In this document: piece by piece, positions 27,808 through 37,382 of the stretch | Layout of the letters: each line of letters begins with the position of its first letter | Numbering within the stretch: position 1 is the first letter of the stretch | NCBI RefSeq assembly: GCF_003932505.1 | Contig: NZ_QZMU01000001.1 | Span: 372,001 to 436,000, forward strand | Source: Thiohalobacter thiocyanaticus | GTDB taxonomy: Bacteria > Pseudomonadota > Gammaproteobacteria > Thiohalobacterales > Thiohalobacteraceae | DNA length: 64,000 bases | Direction of reading: 5' to 3' | The notes under the pieces: generated by a model | Told to the model about the DNA's origin: nothing | What the model saw: only the letters and a program-made list of their open reading frames with translations | Database searches by the model: none | Program-made: the position numbers and the translations under genes

Positions 27808-28020
27808 TCAGTTGTCGGTGGACTGTTCCATGTTGTCACCGGCTTCCTCGAGGGTATCACCCATTTCGTCGGTGGCGCCTTCGATCTCATCACCGGCCCG
27901 TTCCATGGATTCATCAATGTTTTCGCCGGCTTCTTCAGCCGGGCCCTGATCCTCGGCGCAGCCGGCCAGGGTCAGGCCGAGGGCGATCAGCAGGGCGCTA
28001 AGGATGTTTCTGCTCTTCAT
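27808..28020 (-). CDS. Small acidic lipoprotein with LEA-like repeats
   Basis: The 70-residue protein begins MKSRNILSALLIALGLTLAGC, a lipoprotein signal with lipobox LAGC, so the mature protein is tethered by Cys21. The rest is acidic and built of repeats of about 11 residues of the form (G/E)(D/E)x(I/M)E(E/G)A(G/T)D (EEAGENIDESMERAGDEIE, ATDEMGDTLEEAGDNMEQ), reminiscent of LEA or entericidin-like small proteins. It is probably amphipathic helix-forming. The first start at 28,110 would give an unlikely leader, so the ATG at 28,020 is chosen. A strong terminator follows. It may act as a stress or envelope-associated protein, which is inference. Confidence 0.75.
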   Translation of the reverse strand: MKSRNILSALLIALGLTLAGCAEDQGPAEEAGENIDESMERAGDEIEGATDEMGDTLEEAGDNMEQSTDN

Positions 28021-28110
28021 TGGCGACTCTCCTTGTTGAGTTATGCGATTGAGGGTGAAGCGCAGCCGAGTGTCGATGCTGTGGCACGGAAAAGCAAGCG
28101 TGGAATTCAC

Positions 28111-28147
28111 AAAAACGCCAGAGCCCGGCGGATGCCAGGCTCTGGCG
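28111..28147 (-). terminator. Rho-independent terminator downstream of fimV
   Basis: On the minus strand CGCCAGAGCC pairs with GGCTCTGGCG, followed by TTTTTG. It lies about 22 bp after the fimV stop codon and should end the leuC-to-fimV transcription unit. Confidence 0.85.
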
Positions 28148-28169
28148 GGTGGCAGGGAAAGGAGCCTGG

Positions 28170-30682
28170 TCAGCCGACGTCTTTCATCAGGGCCTCGGCC
28201 TCGGATTTCTGGGCCTCGTTGCCTTCGTCGATGACTTCCTCCAGGATGCTGCGCGCCCCTTCCGGGTCCCCCATCTCGATGTAGGCGCGGGCCAGGTCGA
28301 GCTTGGTGGAGACCTCGTCACCGGCCTGCAGTTCGCCTTCGCCGACGTCGACTTCCTCTTCCGCCTCTCCGGTCGGCGCGGCGGCCTCCTCGCTCTCGCT
28401 CAGGTCGAATTCGAGCAGATTCTCGTCATCGGCCAGGTCGGGAGCGGCTTTTTCCCCGGGCGCCCCGGCTTCACCGGCCCCGGTTTCCTCAGGGCTGAAG
28501 CTCTCCAGCTCGCCCAGATCGAAATCCAGGGAGTTGTCTTCCCCGAGTGTCGGTGCGGTTTCGGTCCCGGCCCCGGGCTCGTCCCGGGAACCGGCTTCCG
28601 GCATTCCGGTATCGCCGAGGTCGGCGCCTTCCAGATCGGCCAGTCCGGCCTCGGGTTCGGGTTCGGGTTCGGGTTCGGGTGCCGCAGCCGGAGCGGGGTC
28701 TGCGGCAGCCCCATCCTGGTACAGGCGGTTGCCGGGGCTGAGTTCACGGCCCATCTCCACTACCCGCTGCCAGGCGGGGGCATCCTGGTTCTCAAGCTGC
28801 GCCAGCAGCGCCTCGGCCTCGGCATCGAAGGCAGTCTGGTTCCTGGCGGCGAAGAAGACCTCCAGCAGCTTGAGCCGGTAGTCATTGTTGCCGGGCTCGC
28901 TCTCGATCGCGCCACGGATGAGTTCCTCAGCCTGCTGATAGCGACCGTAGGCGAGATAGACATCGGCCTCGGCAATGGGATCGGCCTCGGCCTCGCTCTG
29001 GATGGTACCCATGTCACTGACAGAGAAATCCGTGAACAGCGAGGAGTCGGACTGCGTGCCGCCGGCGCTCGCCGGGGCCGAAGACTCCTCCGCTGCACCA
29101 GCAGCTGCCGCAGCACCGCCGGCGGCCACGGCCGCGGCCGGCGCGGCAGCCGTGCCGGCGGCATTTCCGCCCCTGGGCTCGGCCAGGATGCTTTCCTTGA
29201 ACTCGGTCGAGGCCATGCGGCGCTTGCGCACGCCCAGCCAGGCCAGGATCAGCAGCAGCAATGCAACGGCGCCGGCACCGGCCTGCCACAGCGGATTGGT
29301 CAGGAAACGGCTGAGCAGGCCTTCATCGGCAGTGGCCGGCGCGGGCTGGCGGATCTCTTCCTGCATGCCGGGCGGCGTGGGTTCAGCCCGGGCCATCGGC
29401 TCGGTTTCAGCCGGCGCGGGTTCGGCGGCCTCTTCCTCCGGTTCAACCGGCGGTTCAACCGGCGGTTCGCCCGGGGCCGTTTCCCCGGCCATGTCCGCGG
29501 CATCCGCCGGGGCCGACGTGTCCTCTGCCAGGGCACCCTGCATCCGGGCCAGTTCGTCATCGCTCAACTGAACCAGGCGGTGGAGCTGGGCGATCTGCTC
29601 CTCAAGATCGGCCAGGCGGTCGTTCAGGTCCTGGTTCTGCTGGCGCTGGGCCTCCAGTTCCTCGACGGCAAGAACCAGTTCCTGGCGCACCTGCTCGATC
29701 TCACCGCCTTCGCTGCTCTGACCGCCTTCGCCGCTGGCGGCGGCAGTGGTGGCATCAGCCGCCTCGGGGGTGACCAGCTTGAGCTGGGCATCGGCAGCGG
29801 ATGCTTCGCCCGCGGTTTCCGTCCGGGTCGGGGACGATTCGCCACCCGGTTCGGGCGCGCTCTCCCGCTCGACCTGGCCGGTGGCCGGGGCGGCAGCGGT
29901 CTGCTCGCTGCGGCCCTCGCGCCACAGGCGATGATGCCGGCTGACTTCGGCCCGGGCCTCGGTCTGGCTGATGGCAGTGAATTCCTCGCGCGAGGGCACG
30001 CGCAGCACATGGCCGGCCTTGAGGTTGTTCACGTTACCGTGCTGGAAGGCCTCGGGATTGGCGCGCACCAGACCGAGCATGGTCTGCTGCATGCTCACAC
30101 CGGTATCGGGCCGGACCTTCTCGGCGATGTTCCACAGGGTGTCGTTGCGCTGTACCGGCCCGTATTCGAAACCGGTGAAGCGTGCCTGCTGACGCGCGCT
30201 GGCGGTGGGCCGGGAAGGCGCGGGCGCGGCGGCCTGACGGCCTGAGGTGGTGGGTGCGGCAGGCGCCGGCGCCGGGGCCTCGGCGGGCATCAGCGCAGGC
30301 GGATCGATCAGCATGGTGTACTCGCGCACCATCTGGCCGCTGGCCCAGCGGGCCTGCACCAGGAAATCGAGATAGGGCTCGCGCACCGGGTCCTGGCTGG
30401 TGACCTGGATCACGGCGGAGCCGTCGGGTTTGGTGACAACGGCGAACTTGAGCCGGGTATGAAGATAGATGCGTTCGACCCCGGCCTGTTGATAGGCCTG
30501 GGGCGAGGCCAGCTGCACCCTGAGCTGGTCAACCTCCTCGGGGCTGGCCGACAACAGGGATATCTCGGCGTCCAGGGCGGATGCAGGGCGGAATTGAGCT
30601 TGATTTCGCCCAGTCCCAGGGCGTAGGCATGACTGGCAAAGGCTCCCAGCATGGCCGTGACTAAGGCCGTTTTCCTAACCAT
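28170..30682 (-). CDS. fimV: FimV-like protein with LysM domain, frameshift near codon 34
   Basis: The corrected protein is about 837 residues. It has a signal peptide and the FimV N-terminus (MVRKTALVTAMLGAFASHAY, then ALGLGEIKLNSAL), a FimV N-terminal domain, a LysM peptidoglycan-binding segment (VQRNDTLWNIAEKVRPDTG... about residues 170-220), a long acidic low-complexity region with a coiled coil, one membrane helix near the middle (GAGAVALLLLILAWLGV), and a C-terminal TPR-like/FimV domain ending EEVIDEGNEAQKSEAEALMKDVG. FimV organises polar complexes and type IV pilus functions. One base seems missing in a C run near 30,574-30,580; restoring it reads HPPLDAEISLLSASPEEV. The gene is last in the leuC-leuD-leuB-asd-fimV order. 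Confidence 0.88.
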
Positions 30683-30810
30683 TTCGCTTCCTCTTCATAT
30701 GCCCGAGGACCCTTCCTGACCTGGATCCCGTCGTTTTGGATTTTGTGGAGAAGTATCCTGCAACTTAGCGTTCTTTATCGGAATTTCTTGAATGCCGTCC
30801 CCACTATAGC

Positions 30811-31833
<1,023 letters not shown>

Positions 31834-31857
31834 GTTCTGACTCCTAAAAAAATCTGA

Positions 31858-32010
31858 TAGCCACGGAATACACGGAAAGCACGGACAATTGCTTGCCGGC
31901 GCACGCGCTGCGCGCGGCGCCGGGGGACAAAAAACATTTTTCCGTGCTTTCCGTGTTTTCCGTGTTTTCCGTGGCCATTATGAAATGTTCCGTGTATTCC
32001 GTGGCTATTG
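31858..32010. repeat. Family A palindrome between leuB and asd
   Basis: The left arm GCCACGGAATACACGGAAAG (31,860 on) and a right arm GTGTATTCCGTGGC (to about 32,006) are inverted. The centre holds GCCGGCGCACGCGCTGCGCG and its inverted partner. The right arm is partly duplicated (two GTGTTTTCCGTG units), so the copy is elongated. Confidence 0.75.
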
Positions 32011-32017
32011 TTTGTAT

Positions 32018-33091
32018 TCAATTCAACGCCGCGACCACGGCGTCGCCCATCTCGGCGGTACCCACCCGGCGCTTGCCGTCCTGCATGATGTCCGCGGTAC
32101 GCAGCCCCTGATCCAGCACCCGGCCGACGGCGGCCTCGATGGTATCGGCCAGATCGCTCCGGTCCAGACTGAAGCGCAGCATCATGGCCACGGACAGGAT
32201 GGTCGCCAACGGATTGGCGATATTCTGACCGGCGATGTCCGGCGCCGAGCCGTGGATCGGCTCGTACATGCCCTGACCCTGCTCATTCAGGGAGGCCGAG
32301 GGCAGCATGCCGATGGAACCGGTCAGCATGGCCGCCTCGTCGGAGAGGATGTCGCCGAACATGTTGGTGGTGACAATGACGTCGAACTGCTTGGGCGCGC
32401 GCACCAGCTGCATGGCCGCATTGTCGACGTACATGTGGGAGAGTTCAATATCGGGCCGGCTCGCGGCCTCGGCGGTCACCACCTCACGCCACAGTTCTGT
32501 GCACTCGAGCACATTGGCCTTATCCACTGAACAGACCCGGCCGGCGCGTTTGGCGGCGATGTCGAAGGCGACGCGGGCGATGCGTCGGATCTCGGACTCG
32601 GCGTAGACCAGGGTATTGAAGCCCTCACGCTCGCCATTGTCGAGCTCGCGCACCCCGCGCGGCTGGCCGAAATAGATGCCCCCGGTCAGCTCGCGCACGA
32701 TCATGATGTCCAGCCCGGCGACCACCTCGGGCTTGAGGCTGGAGGCCTCGGCCAGCTGCGGGTAGAGGATGGCCGGACGCAGGTTGGCGAACAGCCCCAG
32801 CCCCGAGCGCAGCCCCAGCAGGCCCTTCTCCGGACGCAGGGCGATCTCCAGCGGCTCCCATTTGGGCCCGCCGACCGCGCCCAGCAGGATGGCATCGGCC
32901 GCCCTGGCCTTCTCCAGGGTCGCGTCCGGTAATGGCGTGCCGGCGGCGTCATAGGCCGAGCCGCCGACCAGCCCCTGTTCGATCTCGAGTTCCAGACCGC
33001 CCGCGGCTTTGAGATGGTCGATGACCTTCATCGCCTCGGCGACGATTTCCGGGCCGATGCCGTCGCCCGGAAGTACCAGCAGTTTCTTCAT
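32018..33091 (-). CDS. leuB: 3-isopropylmalate dehydrogenase
   Basis: LeuB oxidises and decarboxylates 3-isopropylmalate in leucine synthesis. The 357-residue protein carries the nucleotide and substrate segments [44 protein letters not shown], the metal-binding aspartates in [19 protein letters not shown] and [14 protein letters not shown]. Length is normal. It lies between leuD and asd on the minus strand. Confidence 0.97.
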   Translation of the reverse strand: MKKLLVLPGDGIGPEIVAEAMKVIDHLKAAGGLELEIEQGLVGGSAYDAAGTPLPDATLEKARAADAILLGAVGGPKWEPLEIALRPEKGLLGLRSGLGLFANLRPAILYPQLAEASSLKPEVVAGLDIMIVRELTGGIYFGQPRGVRELDNGEREGFNTLVYAESEIRRIARVAFDIAAKRAGRVCSVDKANVLECTELWREVVTAEAASRPDIELSHMYVDNAAMQLVRAPKQFDVIVTTNMFGDILSDEAAMLTGSIGMLPSASLNEQGQGMYEPIHGSAPDIAGQNIANPLATILSVAMMLRFSLDRSDLADTIEAAVGRVLDQGLRTADIMQDGKRRVGTAEMGDAVVAALN

Positions 33092-33130
33092 TGTCTGACC
33101 TTTTGCAACTGAGTCTGATGTTACTTTAGC

Positions 33131-33306
33131 CCGTCATCCCCGCGAAGGCGGGGATCCAGAAACCGTCGTGGTCAATGGATTCCCGCCTTCGCGGGAATGA
33201 CGAAAAGGGAAAAGCGAAGGTTCCGTAATCTATTTATTCCCGGGCGCGAAGCGCCATGGCGATGATAAAGAATATGTCCGTGCTTTCCGTGTTTTCCGTG
33301 GCGCTC
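33131..33306. repeat. Family B palindrome followed by a family A right arm
   Basis: At 33,131-33,202 CGTCATCCCCGCGAAGGCGG and CCGCCTTCGCGGGAATGACG are inverted arms around GATCCAGAAACCGTCGTG and its neighbour. Then TCCGTGCTTTCCGTGTTTTC (33,276 on) is the right arm of a family A element, without its left partner. The two elements abut between leuD and leuB. Confidence 0.65.
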
Positions 33307-33307
33307 T

Positions 33308-33949
33308 TTATGATTGAAACAACCAGGGAGCCTCCTGCCTGCGCCGCTCCTCATAGGCGCGGATCTCGTCGGCGTGCTGCAGGGTCAGGCCGATGTCGTC
33401 CAGGCCTTCCAGCAGGCAGTGCTTGCGGAAAGGGTCGATCTCAAAGCCGAATTCAACCCCGTTCGGTGTGATGACCTTCTGCCCTGCCAGATCCACGGTC
33501 AGTTCGTAGCCCGGCTGCGCCTCGGTTTCATTGAACAGCTGGTCCACCGTCTCCGCGGGCAGCACGATGGGCAGGATGCCGTTCTTGAAACAGTTGTTGA
33601 AGAAGATGTCGGCGAAGCTGGGCGCGATCACCACGCGAAAGCCATGGTCCAGCAGAGCCCAGACGGCATGCTCGCGCGAGGAGCCGCAGCCGAAGTTCTC
33701 CCGCGCCAGCAGAATACGCGCACCCTGGTAGCGGTCCTGATTGAGCACGAAGTCCGGATTCAACGGCCGCTTGCTGTTGTCCCTGCCCGGCTCGCCGTGA
33801 TCCAGGTAGCGCCACTCGTCGAACAGATTCGGCCCGAAGCCGGTGCGCTTGATCGACTTCAGAAACTGCTTGGGAATGATCGCGTCCGTGTCCACGTTGG
33901 ACCGGTCCAGTGGTGCGGCGATCGCGGTCAGTGTCTCGAATTTTTCCAT
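33308..33949 (-). CDS. leuD: 3-isopropylmalate dehydratase small subunit
   Basis: LeuD is the swivel subunit that, with LeuC, isomerises 2- to 3-isopropylmalate. The 213-residue protein has the normal length and family marks [61 protein letters not shown] and [17 protein letters not shown]. The start is the ATG at 33,949 ([10 protein letters not shown]). An upstream ATG at 34,018 is inside a family A repeat and is rejected. LeuD works with the leuC product directly upstream. Confidence 0.97.
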   Translation of the reverse strand: MEKFETLTAIAAPLDRSNVDTDAIIPKQFLKSIKRTGFGPNLFDEWRYLDHGEPGRDNSKRPLNPDFVLNQDRYQGARILLARENFGCGSSREHAVWALLDHGFRVVIAPSFADIFFNNCFKNGILPIVLPAETVDQLFNETEAQPGYELTVDLAGQKVITPNGVEFGFEIDPFRKHCLLEGLDDIGLTLQHADEIRAYEERRRQEAPWLFQS

Positions 33950-33968
33950 GAATTCTAACCTCGTTATA

Positions 33969-34084
33969 AGAGCGCCACGGAATACACGGAAAGCACGGAC
34001 TGTTGCCTGCCGGCGCACGCGCTACGCGCGGCGCCGGAGAACAAAACATTTTCTGTGTTTTCCGTGTATTCCGTGGCGCTCTTG
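33969..34084. repeat. Family A palindrome between leuC and leuD
   Basis: GAGCGCCACGGAATACACGG (33,970 on) is inverted as TGTATTCCGTGGCGCTC (34,065-34,081). The core carries the GCCGGCGCACGCGC hairpin. It ends 2 bp before the leuC stop codon. Confidence 0.8.
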
Positions 34085-34085
34085 A

Positions 34086-35487
34086 TCATGCTCGGATATC
34101 CACGAAGTGGCCGTGCACCGCCGCGGCCGCGGCCATGGCCGGGCTGACCAGGTGGGTGCGTCCGCCCTGGCCCTGGCGTCCCTCGAAGTTGCGGTTCGAG
34201 GTCGAGGCGCAGCGCTCGCCCGGCTCCAGCCGGTCGGCGTTCATGGCCAGACACATGGAGCAGCCCGGCTCGCGCCATTCGAATCCGGCCTCGAGGAACA
34301 CCTTGTCCAGACCCTCGGCCTCGGCCTGCTGCTTGACCAGGCCGGAGCCCGGCACCACCAGCGCCTGCTTGATGTTGGACGCGACCTTGCCACCGCGGAT
34401 GGCGGCAGCGGCTTCGCGCAGATCCTCGATACCGGTTGGTGCAGGAACCGATGAACACCCGGTCCAGTTTGATCGCCTGGATCGGCGTGCCGGGCTTGAG
34501 ATCCATGTAGGCCAGGGCCTTTTCCATGCCGCCGCGCTTGACCGCGCTCTCGGCCGCGGCCGGATCGGGCACCACGGCGTCGATGCCGACCACCATCTCG
34601 GGCGAGGTGCCCCAGGTGACCTGCGGCACCAGTTCGGCGGCATCGAGCACCACGGTCTGATCGAACACGGCGTCATCATCCGAAACCAGGTCGCGCCAGG
34701 ACGCCACGGCCCGTTCCCACATCTCACCCTTCGGCGCAAAGGTGCGCCCGTGCATGTATTCAATCGTGGCGTCATCGACCGAGACCAGCCCGGCGCGGGC
34801 GCCGGCCTCGATGGCCATGTTGCACACGGTCATGCGGCCCTCGACCGACAGGCTGTGCACGGCCTCGCCGCCGAATTCGATGGTATGGCCGGTGCCGCCG
34901 GCGGTGCCGATGCGGCCGATGATGGCCAGCACCAGGTCCTTGGCGGTCACGCCCGGTGGCAGTTGACCGTCGGCACGGATGAGCAGGTTCTTCGCCTTTT
35001 TCTGGATCAGGCACTGGGTGGCGAGCACATGCTCGACCTCGGAGGTACCGATGCCGAAGGCCAGCGCGCCGAAGGCGCCGTGGGTGGAGGTGTGCGAATC
35101 ACCGCAGACCACGGTCATGCCCGGCAGGGTCGCGCCCTGCTCCGGGCCGATCACGTGCACGATCCCCTGGCGGGGGTCGTTCATGGTGAATTCCTCGATG
35201 CCGTACTCGCGGCAGTTGCTGTCCAGGGTCTCGACCTGGATGCGCGAGACCGGATCGCTGATGCCGCCGCGGCGATTGGTGGTGGGCACATTGTGGTCCG
35301 GCACCGCCAGCACCGAGTCGGTACGCCAGGGCCGGCGGCCGGCCAGACGCAGGCCTTCGAAGGCCTGCGGCGAGGTCACCTCGTGGATCAGGTGACGGTC
35401 GATGTATAAAAGTGTGGTCCCGTCGGCGTCCTCGCGCACTCGATGCGCGTCCCAGAGCTTGTCGTAGACTGTCTTGCCGGTCATCAC
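34086..35487 (-). CDS. leuC: 3-isopropylmalate dehydratase large subunit, frameshifted
   Basis: LeuC is the iron-sulfur catalytic subunit of isopropylmalate isomerase. The start [19 protein letters not shown] gives the family N-terminus. [59 protein letters not shown] and FIGSCTN are in frame. Near 34,430-34,437 the frame is lost, just after the first Fe-S cysteine (GSCTN); the other two ([11 protein letters not shown]) and the ending GHFVDIRA follow in another frame to a stop at 34,086. The corrected protein is about 466 residues. A single-base deletion, perhaps a sequencing error, is the simplest explanation, since leuB and leuD are intact. It is divergent from a LysR gene. Confidence 0.9.
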
Positions 35488-35558
35488 TTGCCTCCTCTGA
35501 TGCGGGAGAGTCTAGGGCCGGAGATTTAATAACACAAATTCATATTTTTCATGTAGAC

Positions 35559-35575
35559 TATTCTTATTTGGAATA
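35559..35575. promoter_or_regulatory. Palindromic LysR-type operator in the lysR-leuC gap
   Basis: TATTCTTATTTGGAATA is a TATTC-N7-GAATA palindrome in the T-N11-A style of LysR-family binding sites. It lies 6 bp upstream of the LysR start codon and about 70 bp from the leuC start, so one bound dimer could control both genes. Confidence 0.55.
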
Positions 35576-35580
35576 ATCAT

Positions 35581-36462
35581 ATGGCCCTGGACATCGCCGG
35601 TCTGCGCGCCTTCCTGGCCGTGGCCGAACAGGAATCCTTCTCCGCAGCGGCAGCCGAGCTGCACCTCAGCCAGCCCGCGGTCAGCAAGCGCGTCGCCGCC
35701 CTGGAGGCGACGATGAAGGTACGCCTGTTCGACCGCATCGGCCACCGGGTCCTGCTGACCGAGGCCGGGGCGGCCCTGCTGCCGCGTGCCCGGCGTATCC
35801 TGCTCGACATCGAGGACAGTCAGCGGGCCATCGCCAACCTCTCCGGCCGGGTCGAGGGCCGGCTCTATCTCGGTACCAGCCATCACATCGGACTGCACCG
35901 CCTGCCGCCGGTGCTGCGTGAATTCGTAGCCGGTTATCCCGAAGTGCGGCTGGAGCTGCGGTTTCTCGACTCGGAAGCGGTGTGCGCGGCCGTGGTGGCC
36001 GGCGAACTGGAACTGGGCGTGGTGACCCTGCCGGTCGACCCGCCGCCGGCGCTGATGACGGAACCGGTCTGGGATGATCCCCTCTCCGTGGTTGTGGGTC
36101 GCGACCATCCCCTGGCCGGCCAGGGCCGGGTGGACATGACCCGGCTGGCCGGCACCCCGGCCATCCTGCCGGGGCCGGAGACCTTCACCCGCCAGATCAT
36201 CGAGTCCGAATTCGCCCGCCGAGGCCTCAGGATCGAGGCGGAACTGTCGACTAATTACCTGGAGACCATCAAGATGCTGGTCGCGGTCGGTCTGGGCTGG
36301 AGCCTGCTGCCCGACAGCATGCTGGATGAGCAACTCAGCGCCCTGACGGTCCCGGGCCTGGCGCCGCACCGGCGGCTGGGCATCGTACATCACCGGGAGC
36401 GCACCCTCTCCAATGCCGCCCGGGCCATGCTGGAGACGGTCGCCCGGCACCGCGACTCCTGA
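35581..36462 (+). CDS. LysR-family transcriptional regulator
   Basis: The 293-residue protein has an N-terminal winged helix-turn-helix (ALDIAGLRAFLAVAEQESFSAAAAELHLSQPAVSKRVAALE) and a C-terminal effector domain with the pattern LRFLDSEAVCAAVVAGELELGVV and LVAVGLGWSLLPD. It is transcribed divergently from leuC with 93 bp between start codons, a classic arrangement for a regulator of its neighbour. The effector would plausibly be a leucine-pathway intermediate, but no ligand can be read from sequence. The start ATG at 35,581 is directly preceded by a palindrome suited to autoregulation. Confidence 0.9.
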   Translation: MALDIAGLRAFLAVAEQESFSAAAAELHLSQPAVSKRVAALEATMKVRLFDRIGHRVLLTEAGAALLPRARRILLDIEDSQRAIANLSGRVEGRLYLGTSHHIGLHRLPPVLREFVAGYPEVRLELRFLDSEAVCAAVVAGELELGVVTLPVDPPPALMTEPVWDDPLSVVVGRDHPLAGQGRVDMTRLAGTPAILPGPETFTRQIIESEFARRGLRIEAELSTNYLETIKMLVAVGLGWSLLPDSMLDEQLSALTVPGLAPHRRLGIVHHRERTLSNAARAMLETVARHRDS

Positions 36463-36536
36463 TGCCGGATGCGCTACGCTAAGGGATACTCGGATGTGTA
36501 CTTTTGTGTTTGGCAGCCCGGACGAGGTTCACAGGC

Positions 36537-37382
36537 ATGCGTTTTCTGCTCTTGGTTTTCGGCCTGACAGTGCTGGCAAACCAGCCCGCGCTGGCAGCAC
36601 CCACCTACCACTTCGCCATCGTCAACCCCGCCTCCCCCTCCCGCCTGCATGAGGTCTGGGAACCCCTGCGTCAGCACCTGGGGCATGAACTCGACGCCGA
36701 GATCGAGCTGGTCTTTCCCAAGGGCATCGATAAGGTCGAGGAACTGCTGGGCCAGGGTGACATAGATTTCGTCTATCTCAACTCCTACCTGTTCTACCTG
36801 CTCAAGGGAAAGGGCAAGCTCACAGCGGTGGCCCAGATGCGCAACATCGAGGGCGAGACCACCAGCCAGGGCCGTTTCATCGTCCGTGCCGACAGCGGCA
36901 TCGACAGTGTGGACGACCTGCGCGGACGCAAACTGGCGCTGATAAGCCCGCTCGGGGCGGGCGCCTACCTGGCCCCGCGCGCCTATCTGAACGATGTCGG
37001 GATGGACATGCACAGGGATCTGGACCTGGTCTTCACCGGCGATCTGAAAAAATCCATCTATGCGGTTCTGCTGGGCGATGCCGCCGCCGCGACCATGTGC
37101 GGCGTGAATTACAAGATCCTCGAGCACAAGCTCAACTTCAGGGAACTGCTCATCATCGACAGCACCCGTCCCTTTCCCGAACCCCTGGTCGCAGGCGCCA
37201 GCCGGCTCGGACCGGAGCACATCGAACGCTGGCGCCGCGCGCTGGTGGCACTGTCCGCGAGTCAGGCCGGTCGCACCGCGCTGCAGCCGCTGGCGGACAT
37301 CAAGATCCGGGATTTCATCGCCTATGACCCGGACATCGAATCGCTGACCCGCAACCTCATGCAGTATTCGCCCGCACCGTGA
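36537..37382 (+). CDS. Periplasmic PhnD-like substrate-binding protein
   Basis: The 281-residue protein starts with a signal peptide (MRFLLLVFGLTVLANQPALA), followed by a phosphate/phosphonate/ferric-binding-type fold: FAIVNPASPSRLHEVWEPLR, FVYLNSYLFYLLKGKGKL, IDSVDDLRGRKLALISPLG and the closing LFRELLI and PFPEPLVAGASRLG segments. PhnD-like proteins bind oxyanions such as phosphonates or phosphite. Here no ABC permease follows; instead the stop overlaps the start of a GGDEF/EAL gene by 4 bp. That makes it probably a ligand-sensing subunit for the signalling protein rather than a transporter part, which is inference. Confidence 0.8.
   Translation: MRFLLLVFGLTVLANQPALAAPTYHFAIVNPASPSRLHEVWEPLRQHLGHELDAEIELVFPKGIDKVEELLGQGDIDFVYLNSYLFYLLKGKGKLTAVAQMRNIEGETTSQGRFIVRADSGIDSVDDLRGRKLALISPLGAGAYLAPRAYLNDVGMDMHRDLDLVFTGDLKKSIYAVLLGDAAAATMCGVNYKILEHKLNFRELLIIDSTRPFPEPLVAGASRLGPEHIERWRRALVALSASQAGRTALQPLADIKIRDFIAYDPDIESLTRNLMQYSPAP

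Noticed and set aside
28149..30245. Long plus-strand reading frame of about 700 codons opposite fimV
   Set aside because: GC-rich sequence has long antisense frames; the minus strand carries the recognisable FimV domains.
31858..34084. Repeated palindromes as a possible CRISPR array
   Set aside because: Copies are long inverted repeats, far apart and separated by genes, with no short direct repeats, regular spacers or cas genes.
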